A stretch of DNA of 64,000 bases, taken from positions 1 through 64,000 of the forward strand of contig NZ_OESQ01000001.1 in assembly GCF_900240245.1 (NCBI RefSeq), read 5' to 3'. Source of the stretch: Lachnoclostridium edouardi. Lineage in GTDB: Bacteria; Bacillota; Clostridia; Lachnospirales; Lachnospiraceae. The position numbers were made by a program, and so were the translations under genes. This document shows, one piece after another, positions 9,735 to 17,124 of this stretch; the stretch's first letter is position 1; each line of letters starts with the position of its first letter. A model generated the notes under the pieces. It was not told where the DNA came from. It worked only from the letters and a program-made list of their open reading frames with translations, and searched no databases.

Positions 9735-10169
9735 TTATATGCCGGCTCCATTCATCTGCTGCATAGCCTGCATCATAAACTGCATTGTGTCGATTCTGCT
9801 TTGCTGCTCCGGTGTCAGCAGATTTTTCAGCTGGTCCATAGGGGCCGTAGTGCCCTTCATCAGACTGGACATCAGGGAAATAAGCTCCTGTTCATATGTA
9901 TTGGCATAGGGCTTGATAGCCTCCAACATGTCAGCAGGCGTGGCAGTCTGCTTAGCCTGGGCCGACAGCCCCATAGCGCTTAGTTCTCCCTGCTGAAATA
10001 GATTCATAGTGCGCCGCATCTCCTGCGCTTTAATAAAAACAGAAAACATTTTTTGCTGAGACAGGTTCATATAAGGCAGGGCAGCTTTCATCATCTGAAG
10101 ATGATGGTTGCCTGTAAGAAAATCCAGGTCAGTAAGCTTTAAAGCGTCATCATTGTGTTGTTCATTCAT
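9735..10169 (-). CDS. Hypothetical methionine/glutamine-rich helical protein
   Basis: A 144-residue protein of unknown function, first gene of a two-gene minus-strand unit. It has no signal or membrane segment and is predicted mostly helical, with many Met, Gln and Leu. The middle carries AMGLSAQAKQTATPADMLEAIKP, and the end has LLTPEQQSRIDTMQFMMQAMQQM, an amphipathic helix suited to coiled-coil or oligomer contacts. AAAGGA lies about 10 bases before the ATG at 10169. The phrase LLTPEQQ plus a terminal helix recalls EF-hand-free spore or scaffold helpers, but no family can be assigned. Confidence 0.7.
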   Translation of the reverse strand: MNEQHNDDALKLTDLDFLTGNHHLQMMKAALPYMNLSQQKMFSVFIKAQEMRRTMNLFQQGELSAMGLSAQAKQTATPADMLEAIKPYANTYEQELISLMSSLMKGTTAPMDQLKNLLTPEQQSRIDTMQFMMQAMQQMNGAGI

Positions 10170-10271
10170 AAGGCAGTAAGTCCTTTAAATTTCTTTTTGT
10201 GATAAATATATGCGCCCGGGAAAGGAATCATACCTGCTGCATATAATATAGAGACAGGAGGTAATGAAGCT

Positions 10272-10430
10272 ATGAATAGCCGATTAATTATAGATGGTAA
10301 CGCAGTATATGAAATAGATGAGGAATGCTTAAAGAGAAGAGAGTATAGAAACGGAAGAAAAAATTTAATAATAAACGGGCCTGTGTGGAGACAGGAGCAG
10401 GGAAAAAACGGGGAAGATAACAGAAGATAG
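10272..10430 (+). CDS. Small 52-residue hypothetical protein
   Basis: A short open frame with a good site (AGGAGGT nine bases before the ATG) and its own TATAAT at 10242-10247. The 52 residues start MNSRLIIDGNAVYEIDEEC and are basic in the middle (KRREYRNGRK), without membrane or signal segments. A Rho-independent terminator follows 14 bases after the stop, so it looks like a stand-alone transcription unit. It stands divergent to the unknown pair at 9424-10169. I know no family for it; the ordered -10, ribosome site, ORF and terminator are the only evidence that it is real. Confidence 0.6.
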   Translation: MNSRLIIDGNAVYEIDEECLKRREYRNGRKNLIINGPVWRQEQGKNGEDNRR

Positions 10431-10443
10431 GACTTAAAAAGGG

Positions 10444-10473
10444 ATGGGGCAGAGTCATTTGCCCCATTCTTTT
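10444..10473 (+). terminator. Terminator of the 52-codon ORF
   Basis: ATGGGGCA (10444-10451) pairs with TGCCCCAT (10460-10467) around an 8-base loop, followed by TCTTTT. Confidence 0.75.
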
Positions 10474-10481
10474 AATGAAGA

Positions 10482-10526
10482 AGGGCGCTCCTCCTTCGCC
10501 TTTTAAGACTTATGGAGAAGCGCCCT
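10482..10526 (-). terminator. Hairpin after the Cys/Gly-rich gene (minus strand)
   Basis: A 13-bp stem with one mismatch (10482-10494 with 10514-10526) lies about 47 bases beyond the stop of the minus-strand Cys/Gly-rich gene. Only a broken T-run follows, so termination strength is unsure. Confidence 0.5.
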
Positions 10527-10572
10527 GGTTAAACTTCCTAGCTACTGGGAAAATGCCTGCCGGCGGGGAAAA

Positions 10573-10809
10573 TTAACAGCAGAAGTTATTGCCGCCGCCA
10601 CCGCAGCAGCACAGCAGAATCAGAATCCAGATCCAGTCAAAGCTGCCGCCGCAGCTGTTTCCGCAGCCATTATGTTCAAAACACCCGCCGTTGCCGCCAC
10701 CACAACAGCATATGAGGATGAGAATAAGGAAAATGATGTTGCATCCTCCATTTCCGCTAGTCTCGCATCCACAACCACATCCGCAGTTTGTTGCTGCTAA
10801 ATCACTCAT
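10573..10809 (-). CDS. Cys/Gly-rich small protein (clostridial HCB-like)
   Basis: A 78-residue protein with two near-repeats: each has a hydrophobic stretch (IIFLILILI and WIWILILL) followed by CCCGGGN or CCCGGGG, with GCGCGC and GGCF between. Clostridial genomes contain similar proteins under the odd automatic name chorion class high-cysteine HCB protein 13; I recognise that type, though no function is known. There are about 17 cysteines in 78 residues, suggesting metal binding or disulfide cross-linking, perhaps at a membrane or spore surface. The ATG at 10809 follows GGAGG by seven bases. It is divergent from the AlaX-like gene. Confidence 0.8.
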   Translation of the reverse strand: MSDLAATNCGCGCGCETSGNGGCNIIFLILILICCCGGGNGGCFEHNGCGNSCGGSFDWIWILILLCCCGGGGNNFCC

Positions 10810-10938
10810 GTTTATTCCTCCGATTAATTTAATTACACTTAATCATATGACGACCTGCTTGCCATAGTTTCCGGGTTTTTAAGAAAAAATTGAAAAACAT
10901 ATATTTTTTCCCCTTCTATGTTCAATTTTCCTAAGTCG

Positions 10939-10947
10939 TGATATAAT
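10939..10947 (+). promoter_or_regulatory. Extended -10 promoter of the tRNA-editing gene
   Basis: TGATATAAT at 10939-10947 is a perfect TATAAT with the TGn extension; a -35 is poor (TGTTCA). It gives a ~50-base leader before 11004. Confidence 0.55.
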
Positions 10948-11003
10948 AGGAGGGCCGGAAAATATTGAATTTTCTGGAAAATTTGGTTTAAGGATGGAAA
11001 AAC

Positions 11004-12194
11004 ATGGAAAGATTATATTATAAGCTGCCTTATGTAAAAGAGTTTGACGGAACTGTAAAGGAGTGCAGAGAAGGCAAAAAAGGCAGGTATGAGGTTATTT
11101 TAGACAAAACCGCATTTTTCCCGGAGGGAGGCGGACAGCCTGGAGATACAGGACTGCTGGATCAGGTCAGGGTGCTGGATCAGGTCAGGGTGCTGGATCA
11201 GGTCAGGGTGCTGGATACAAAGGAAAAGGATGGACAGGTCATCCATTTTACAGATAAGTTTTTAGAGCCTGGAACAACAGTTCACGGAGTTTTAGATTGG
11301 GAGAAACGATTTGAAAACATGCAGGGTCATTCTGGAGAGCATATTCTCACCGGTTTGATACATAAGACATATGGATATGATAACGTAGGCTTTCACATGG
11401 GAAGCGAGGAGATCACCATTGATTTTAACGGAGTGGTAGAGCCTGAGATGTTAGCAGCCCTGGAGGTGGAGGCCAACAAAATCGTAAGCGCCAATATTCC
11501 TTTTTTAGTTTCCTGTCCTTCTAAGGAGGAGCTGGAGCAAATGGAGTACCGCAGCAAAAAGGAGCTGACTGGGGAGGTAAGAATTATTACAATTCCTGAC
11601 GTGGACGTATGCGCCTGCTGCGGAACACATGTGGAGCGTTCCGGAGAAGTGGGAATTATTAAAGTGCTGGGCATGATTAACTATAAAGGCGGCGTGCGTA
11701 TCTCCATGCTGTGCGGTATGCCTGCTTTCAGAAAGTTAGATTGTTACGAAAAACAGATTGGCGAACTTTCTGTGCTTTTGTCAGCAAAACAGGAAAAGAT
11801 TGTGGAGACTGTGGCTAAGCTGAAGGGAGAAAACCAGGAAAAGGATATGAAGCTGAATAAATTGTATCAAACCATGTTTGAGACAAAGGCAGAAGGATAT
11901 CCTGTAAGCAGCCAGCCTCTTGTGGTTTTTGAAAAGGATTTGGAGCCGGTGCAGATTCGCCAGCTTTGCACTATGCTTTATGAAAAAAATAAAGGAAACG
12001 TAGTGGTAGTATGTTCCCAAAAGGGGGATACCTTCCAATATGCGGCAGGCAGCAGCAGCGTGGACATGAAAGTATTCAGCAAAACATTAAACGGCCTGTT
12101 AAACGGAAGAGGAGGGGGAAGCAGCCTGATGGCTCAAGGCACCTTCCAGGCAGAGGCAGAGGCTATTGAAGCTGCCGTAAAGGCCAACGCGTAA
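11004..12194 (+). CDS. AlaX-like alanyl-tRNA editing protein with DHHA1 domain
   Basis: This 396-residue protein resembles the editing and C-terminal parts of alanyl-tRNA synthetase without the catalytic core, so it should hydrolyse mischarged tRNA-Ala (Ser or Gly) in trans. The zinc site is visible: HSGEH near residue 110 and CACCGTH near 208. A coiled-coil (about 245-300) leads to a DHHA1 domain with GRGGGSSLMAQG near the end. The N-terminal domain has FFPEGGGQPGDTG. Directly after it come three copies of LDQVRV from an 18-bp DNA repeat (residues 52-69), an insertion in a loop between strands. It is followed 20 bases later by an AI-2E-type gene. Confidence 0.9.
   Translation: MERLYYKLPYVKEFDGTVKECREGKKGRYEVILDKTAFFPEGGGQPGDTGLLDQVRVLDQVRVLDQVRVLDTKEKDGQVIHFTDKFLEPGTTVHGVLDWEKRFENMQGHSGEHILTGLIHKTYGYDNVGFHMGSEEITIDFNGVVEPEMLAALEVEANKIVSANIPFLVSCPSKEELEQMEYRSKKELTGEVRIITIPDVDVCACCGTHVERSGEVGIIKVLGMINYKGGVRISMLCGMPAFRKLDCYEKQIGELSVLLSAKQEKIVETVAKLKGENQEKDMKLNKLYQTMFETKAEGYPVSSQPLVVFEKDLEPVQIRQLCTMLYEKNKGNVVVVCSQKGDTFQYAAGSSSVDMKVFSKTLNGLLNGRGGGSSLMAQGTFQAEAEAIEAAVKANA
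11157..11210 (+). repeat. Three perfect 18-bp tandem repeats inside the tRNA-editing gene
   Basis: CTGGATCAGGTCAGGGTG occurs three times without change and a fourth copy begins (CTGGAT, 11211-11216). Each unit adds the six residues LDQVRV, so changes in copy number keep the reading frame. Confidence 0.97.
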
Positions 12195-12214
12195 AATAGC
12201 AGAAAGGGTAGCAG

Positions 12215-13333
12215 ATGAATTTAGACAAAAATCAGATTAAAAAAATTCAGGGACTGATTTTATATACAGTAATTGTCACAGCTGTGGCAATACATTATCG
12301 TCAGGTGCTGGCTGTAATCGCCAGAGGATTCCACATGGCTCTTCCTTTCCTTTTGGGGGCGGCTATAGCCTTTATTTTAAATGTGCCTATGAGGAATATA
12401 GAGCGCTGGCTTCAAAGAGGAAAGCCTGGAAAGAAGTGGCACAGGCTTACAGCCTTAATATTAACCTTAATATTAGTGGCAGGCGTTCTTGTCTTAGTCA
12501 CATTTGTAGTGCTGCCTCAGCTATTTACTACAATTATGGGACTGCAGAAAAGCATTCCTGTTTTTGTGGAGCACATGATAGTAGAGCTGGAAGGTTTATT
12601 TATCACATATCCTGACGTAGTAGAATATTTAAACAGCATTGTAATCGACTGGAATTCTGTGTTTGACAGTATGATCGGATTCTTAAAAAACGGCGCAGGC
12701 TCAGTGTTCAGCGCTACCTTTTCAGCGGCTGTGTCCATTGTAAGCGGATTTACTTCATTTGGCATTGGATTTGTTTTTTCTATTTATATTTTACTTCAAA
12801 AGGAAAACTTATCCAGACAATTTGTAAAGCTTTTAAAAGCTTTTCTGCCTAAAGCTGTGGCAGAGAGAACCTTGGAGATTGCCGCCATGACAGAAAGAAT
12901 ATTTTCTAACTTCCTGGCAGGACAGTGTGTGGAGGCTGTTATCCTGGGAACTATGTTCTTTATTGCCATGACTATTTTAGATATGCCGTATGCTCTTTTA
13001 ATTGGAGTATTAATTGCATTTACAGCCTTGATTCCCATATTCGGGGCCTTTATCGGCTGCGCAGTAGGCGTGTTTCTCATGTTAATGCTGAATCCTATGA
13101 CTGCCCTTGCATTCTTTATTTTATTTAATGTGCTGCAGCAGATAGAAGGAAACCTGATTTATCCTCACGTGGTGGGAGGATCTGTAGGGCTGCCTTCCAT
13201 ATGGGTTTTAATGGCAGTTACTATTGGAGGAAGTCTTATGGGAGTTGTGGGAATGTTAGTATTTATTCCCCTGTGTTCTGTGCTGTACACATTGCTGAAA
13301 GAAGAAGTAAACAGAAGACTTAGTGTGAAATAG
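12215..13333 (+). CDS. AI-2E family transporter (UPF0118 permease)
   Basis: A 372-residue membrane protein of the AI-2E/PerM family. It has paired hydrophobic segments at the start, an amphipathic middle, and five or so closing spans. Typical sequences include LPFLLGAAIAFILNVP near the start, the middle segment FGIGFVFSIYILLQKE, and NLIYPHVVGGSVGLPSIWVL near the end. Despite the name, most members are not autoinducer exporters; some act as Na+(Li+)/H+ antiporters. It lies 20 bases after the tRNA-editing gene and is probably cotranscribed. Function here is unknown. Confidence 0.88.
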   Translation: MNLDKNQIKKIQGLILYTVIVTAVAIHYRQVLAVIARGFHMALPFLLGAAIAFILNVPMRNIERWLQRGKPGKKWHRLTALILTLILVAGVLVLVTFVVLPQLFTTIMGLQKSIPVFVEHMIVELEGLFITYPDVVEYLNSIVIDWNSVFDSMIGFLKNGAGSVFSATFSAAVSIVSGFTSFGIGFVFSIYILLQKENLSRQFVKLLKAFLPKAVAERTLEIAAMTERIFSNFLAGQCVEAVILGTMFFIAMTILDMPYALLIGVLIAFTALIPIFGAFIGCAVGVFLMLMLNPMTALAFFILFNVLQQIEGNLIYPHVVGGSVGLPSIWVLMAVTIGGSLMGVVGMLVFIPLCSVLYTLLKEEVNRRLSVK

Positions 13334-13438
13334 GCAAAGTGCATAATGAAACGGGAGAAAATTCAGAATAATGCCAATAGTTATATGCGTAAAAAGCTGT
13401 TACTATAGAAGCATGATCTAGTTGCTGAGAGAATTAGA

Positions 13439-13480
13439 GAACAAGCATCTTCTTAGAGAAGGATGTTTGTTCTTTTTTTA
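13439..13480 (+). terminator. Strong terminator just upstream of the FAD oxidoreductase
   Basis: GAACAAGCATCTTC (13439-13452) pairs with GAAGGATGTTTGTTC (13458-13472), with one bulge, followed by seven T. It is ~105 bases past the previous stop and only 32 before the next start. It may end the upstream operon, or act as an attenuator in the leader of the next gene. Confidence 0.75.
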
Positions 13481-13511
13481 TGGTAAAAAAGATATTGGCA
13501 GGGAGGAATTT

Positions 13512-14810
13512 ATGATTAAAACAGATATTATTGTATTTGGCGCTGGACCGGCCGGAATTGCAGCTGCGATTTCAGCGGCAAGAAATGGAAAAGAAGTATA
13601 TTTAATAGAGATTCAAAATAAAATAGGGGGCGTTATGTCTTCATGTCCAGGGATGATGTTAGGGGCAGGATATCCCTGTAAAAAGACAATCGGCGGATTT
13701 TTTAATGAATTTGTAGGATTAATGTATCGCAAGGAACCTCCTGTGGCAGAGAGAAGAGCGTGCAGCCTGGAAAATTTTGGAGATGAGGTAGTTTATGACC
13801 ATGAAGAGGCGATTTCTATTCTTTATAATCTTTTAGAAGAAGCAGGAGTAAAGTTATTAATTAATCATATTGTCAGTAATGTAATGGTAGAGAACAATAA
13901 AATCACTGGTATAGAAATTGTTAATACTCAGAAAAAGGAGATTTTTCAGGCTGGAATTTATATTGACTGTACAGGTAATGGAGATATAGCCGATAAAGCC
14001 GGGGTCCCGTCCAAAACAGGAAATGATAAAGGATTAATGATGGGGGCGTCTTTAACATTTTTTATGGAGCAAGTAGATTGGGAAAAAGCATTTTTGAAGG
14101 ATTCAGATCCATACTTTACAAGGTATGCAGAAAGAGCCATAAGGGAAAAACGGATTCATCAGTCTATTCCGCAAATATATATGTTAAGGGGATTCAGGAA
14201 AGGCAGCGTATTTTTTAATACTGTAACAGTGACAGGGGTGGACGGAAGAGATAGTGAAAGTATTTTAAATGGAACCCTAATTGCAAGAAAAAGGGCAATG
14301 GAACTGGCTAAGTTTTGCCAAGCGGAGCTGCCAGGGTTTGAACACAGCTATGTATCCTATATAGGACCTGTAGTAGGAATCAGAGAAACCAGAAAAATTG
14401 AGGGAATGTATCAAATTACATATGAGGATGTAGAGCAGGGCCGTAAATTTGAGGATGGAATTGTTGCTTGCGACAATCCGCTGGATGAAGTGTTTAGAGA
14501 TGAAAGCACAAAACTGTATTCCCATGAGGCTGCTATTAAAGAGGGAGATTATTATACGATACCATTTCGATGTCTAGTACCTGAAAAAATTGAAAATTTA
14601 CTATTTGCAGGAAGAAATATGTCAGTAGATATAAAAGCCTTCGCCTCTGTAAGAGGGATGCCTCAGTGTATGGGAATGGGGCAAGGAGCAGGATTGGGAG
14701 CTGTGATTGCTATAGAAAAGGGCTGTACTGTACAGGAGATACCTGTCTATGAACTAATAAAACGTCTTCAGGATGCAGGGGTGAAAGGGATCGGGGGACA
14801 GAAATTGTAG
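13512..14810 (+). CDS. FAD-dependent oxidoreductase (FAD_oxidored family)
   Basis: This 432-residue flavoprotein binds FAD through GAGPAG at residues 10-15 and the closing motif NLLFAGRNMSVD and CMGMGQGAGLG. The middle holds IDCTGNGDIADKAG, also usual for the family. It is cytoplasmic: no signal or membrane segment. The ATG at 13512 follows GGGAGG; the frame opens earlier but there it runs through the terminator. It resembles the truncated flavoprotein at 775-1077. It stands between a terminator and a convergent GntR gene, next to a TRAP operon. A dehydrogenase role on a carboxylic acid taken up by such a transporter is plausible; the true substrate is unknown. Confidence 0.85.
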   Translation: MIKTDIIVFGAGPAGIAAAISAARNGKEVYLIEIQNKIGGVMSSCPGMMLGAGYPCKKTIGGFFNEFVGLMYRKEPPVAERRACSLENFGDEVVYDHEEAISILYNLLEEAGVKLLINHIVSNVMVENNKITGIEIVNTQKKEIFQAGIYIDCTGNGDIADKAGVPSKTGNDKGLMMGASLTFFMEQVDWEKAFLKDSDPYFTRYAERAIREKRIHQSIPQIYMLRGFRKGSVFFNTVTVTGVDGRDSESILNGTLIARKRAMELAKFCQAELPGFEHSYVSYIGPVVGIRETRKIEGMYQITYEDVEQGRKFEDGIVACDNPLDEVFRDESTKLYSHEAAIKEGDYYTIPFRCLVPEKIENLLFAGRNMSVDIKAFASVRGMPQCMGMGQGAGLGAVIAIEKGCTVQEIPVYELIKRLQDAGVKGIGGQKL

Positions 14811-14838
14811 CTTTTATAGAACGAAGAATAGATGAAAT

Positions 14839-14882
14839 AAAAAAGCAGGCCGTATACGTAAGAAGCAGACGGCCTGCTTTTT
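14839..14882. terminator. Bidirectional terminator
   Basis: AAAAAGCAGGCCGT (14840-14853) and ACGGCCTGCTTTTT (14869-14882) form a perfect 14-bp stem, A-rich on the left and T-rich on the right. It separates the convergent flavoprotein and GntR genes and can serve both. Confidence 0.92.
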
Positions 14883-14887
14883 CATGG

Positions 14888-15520
14888 TCAAAATAATCTG
14901 ACCTCACCAAAATCATTTAAATCATTGCCAAGAGCTTCCCTAGCCATCTCTAAATCAGATGTCTCTAAGGCTTCCAAAAGTTTACAGTGATATCTGGTGT
15001 CTGTAGGAGGCACAATGGGATTCCACTTGTTCCGGTAGTGCTGGGCGTAAGCCCTTAAAAGAATTGTCATAGCCCGGTTTAGCTCCTGGTACGCATATAT
15101 ATTTTGGGACAGGGAAATCAGCTGAAGATGAAATTCTATGTTGTGCTTCCAGTGGCTCCACGCGTCGTCCGTACTGTTGCACACCTGGTCTAACTGTCTT
15201 AAACGGTTAAGCTGCTGGTCAGTAACTTTATTATAATAAAACCTTAACATACCGCACTCTAAAACCAAACGGTAATTTTGAATGTTCCGTATATCGTCTA
15301 CTGTAAGCTGGATGATCTCATAGCCGCATCTGGGAATGCTGCGGAGAACCCCGTCTGTACAAAGAGCAATCAGGGCCTCCCGTATAGGAGATTTGCTGCA
15401 GCCGTATTTCTGCACCATTTCTTTTTCTGTAATAATCTGATTAGGCACATATTCATAATTAATAATTCCCTCTAAAATCGAATTGTAAATATTATCTTTT
15501 AAAGTCTTCTCTTTTGCCAT
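14888..15520 (-). CDS. GntR family regulator, FCD subfamily
   Basis: A 210-residue repressor-type protein. The winged helix is at about residues 10-70 (NQIITEKEMVQKYGCSKSPIREAL) and the FCD ligand domain follows. Histidines in NIEFHLQLI and in the region DTRYHCKLLEALE are likely metal ligands in this fold. It is transcribed away from the cysteine-desulfidase/TRAP operon at 15818, with 297 bases between, the usual layout for a local regulator. Candidate operators are the inverted repeat at 15550-15575 and TTGTACAA at 15693-15700. The effector is unknown, presumably the transported compound or a product such as cysteine. Confidence 0.9.
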   Translation of the reverse strand: MAKEKTLKDNIYNSILEGIINYEYVPNQIITEKEMVQKYGCSKSPIREALIALCTDGVLRSIPRCGYEIIQLTVDDIRNIQNYRLVLECGMLRFYYNKVTDQQLNRLRQLDQVCNSTDDAWSHWKHNIEFHLQLISLSQNIYAYQELNRAMTILLRAYAQHYRNKWNPIVPPTDTRYHCKLLEALETSDLEMAREALGNDLNDFGEVRLF

Positions 15521-15549
15521 AGACCAATCCCTCTTTCAATTCTAAAAGC

Positions 15550-15575
15550 ATTTGCTAAATTCTATTCTAGCAAAT
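15550..15575. promoter_or_regulatory. Inverted repeat upstream of the GntR gene
   Basis: ATTTGCTA (15550-15557) and TAGCAAAT (15568-15575) form a perfect 8-bp dyad with a 10-base spacer, 30 bases before the GntR start. It is a candidate autoregulatory operator or a leader hairpin. Confidence 0.5.
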
Positions 15576-15692
15576 AAATTCATGGAATAAAAGAACAAAA
15601 TAAAAAAATAGTAATTATTTCCAAGTATTGCAATATCCTGTAATGGTGAATATGCATAAAAAAACTATAATATTTCTTTTGTATATAACTAT

Positions 15693-15736
15693 TTGTACAA
15701 CAAGCTATTGACAAAGAAAAAATATTAGGTTATTAT
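15693..15736 (+). promoter_or_regulatory. Promoter of the cysteine-desulfidase/TRAP operon with operator candidate
   Basis: A perfect TTGACA (15708-15713) lies exactly 17 bases from TATTAT (15731-15736). Just upstream, TTGTACAA at 15693-15700 is a perfect palindrome resembling GntR/FCD half sites. The leader from about 15743 is ~75 bases long and very AT-rich. The rest of the 297-base divergent region shows only AT-rich sequence. Confidence 0.7.
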
Positions 15737-15817
15737 TACCATAAATATATTATTAATATGATTAAAGATATATTTATATTAATACTAGATAAAAGGTGGG
15801 GATAGAAAGGCAGAATT

Positions 15818-17113
15818 ATGGAAAAGACAATGTATGAAAATTATTTAAATATTTTAAAAAGTGAATTGATTCCCGCTTTAGGCTGCACTGAGCCAATATC
15901 TATTGCCTATGCCGGGGCGAAGGCCAGAAAGCTTTTGGGAAAAATTCCAGAGTCAATGGAGGTATATTGCAGCGGGAACATTATTAAAAATGTAAAGAGT
16001 GTAATTGTCCCAAATTCTGGAGGAGAAAGGGGGATTGAGATAGCGGCAGTACTTGGGGTTTTAGGAGGGGATGAAGAAAACGGCCTGGAAGTATTGGAGG
16101 GCGTTACAGAGGAGGAAAGAGAAAAGGCAAAAAAGCTGGTTCAGGCAGACTTTTGCAAATGCAGGCTTCAGGAGGAAGCAGAGAATCTGTATGTAAGAGT
16201 GAAAGTAATGGCAGAGGGCCAGTGGGCGGAGGCCACTGTGGCAGGTCAGCACACGTTTATCGCCAGGTTGGTGAAAAACGGAAAAATTATTTATGAGCAA
16301 AGTCAGGGCCAGAAAGAAGAGGTTTACGGCGACAAGTCGTTAATGACAGTGAAAGGCATTCTGGAATTTGCCGACTGTGTGGAAATTAAAGATGTAGAGG
16401 AAATGCTTAAAAAGCAGGCAGAGTATAATGAAGCTTTAGCGGACGAGGGCATGAAGCATCACTACGGTGCAGATATTGGAAAGATTCTTTTTCAGAAGAA
16501 CAGAAGCATTGCCGACGTGGCAAAGGCCAGAGCCGCCGCTGCATCTGATGCCAGAATGGGAGGCTGCTCTCTGCCGGCAGTTATTAATTCAGGAAGCGGC
16601 AATCAGGGGATTACCGTATCAGTGCCTGTTGTGGAATTTGGAAAGGCTTGGAACGTGGGTCAAGAAAAAATGTACAGAGCCCTGGTAGTCAGCAATCTGC
16701 TTTCTATTCATCAAAAACAGTATGTAGGCAGACTGTCCGCTTACTGCGGAGCCGTAAGCGCCGCCTGCGGGGCAGGGGCAGCTATTATGTATATGAGCGG
16801 CGGAGATTATAAAGCAGTGTCCATGTTAATAACAAATACAATTGCCAATGTAGGCGGGATTATCTGCGACGGGGCAAAGCCCTCCTGCGCTTCTAAAATT
16901 GCAGCTTCTTTAGAAGCGGCATTTCTGGCGTATGAGATGAGCAGGGAGGGAAAAACCTTTCTCCCGGGAGAAGGGGTAGTAAAGGAAAATGTAGAGGAAA
17001 CTATTAAAAGTATAGGCTATATTGGGCGGGTAGGAATGAAACAGACAGACATAGAGGTTCTGAATATTATGATGGACAATATAGACCTGAGAGAGAATAT
17101 GAAAAAAATTTAA
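15818..17113 (+). CDS. L-cysteine desulfidase-like protein (CyuA/UPF0597 family)
   Basis: This 431-residue protein matches the UPF0597/YhaM family, relatives of the iron-sulfur serine dehydratase alpha chain. Members studied break L-cysteine into pyruvate, ammonia and sulfide using a 4Fe-4S cluster. The N-terminal PALGCTEPIS motif (about residues 19-28) carries one conserved cysteine; others lie in YCGAVSAACGAG and ICDGAKPSCASK. NQGITVSVPV is also typical. It is the first gene of a six-gene operon, 11 bases before the TRAP binding protein. Serine-like substrates cannot be excluded, but the C-S lyase at the operon's end supports a sulfur amino acid. Confidence 0.82.
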   Translation: MEKTMYENYLNILKSELIPALGCTEPISIAYAGAKARKLLGKIPESMEVYCSGNIIKNVKSVIVPNSGGERGIEIAAVLGVLGGDEENGLEVLEGVTEEEREKAKKLVQADFCKCRLQEEAENLYVRVKVMAEGQWAEATVAGQHTFIARLVKNGKIIYEQSQGQKEEVYGDKSLMTVKGILEFADCVEIKDVEEMLKKQAEYNEALADEGMKHHYGADIGKILFQKNRSIADVAKARAAAASDARMGGCSLPAVINSGSGNQGITVSVPVVEFGKAWNVGQEKMYRALVVSNLLSIHQKQYVGRLSAYCGAVSAACGAGAAIMYMSGGDYKAVSMLITNTIANVGGIICDGAKPSCASKIAASLEAAFLAYEMSREGKTFLPGEGVVKENVEETIKSIGYIGRVGMKQTDIEVLNIMMDNIDLRENMKKI

Positions 17114-17124
17114 AGGAGGCTACT

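Noticed and set aside
11157..11210. CRISPR-like repeat array
   Set aside because: The units are contiguous without spacers and keep the coding frame, so they are a coding tandem repeat.
12215..13333. Autoinducer-2 exporter / quorum-sensing gene
   Set aside because: The family name is misleading; most members do not move AI-2 and no other quorum-sensing gene is present.
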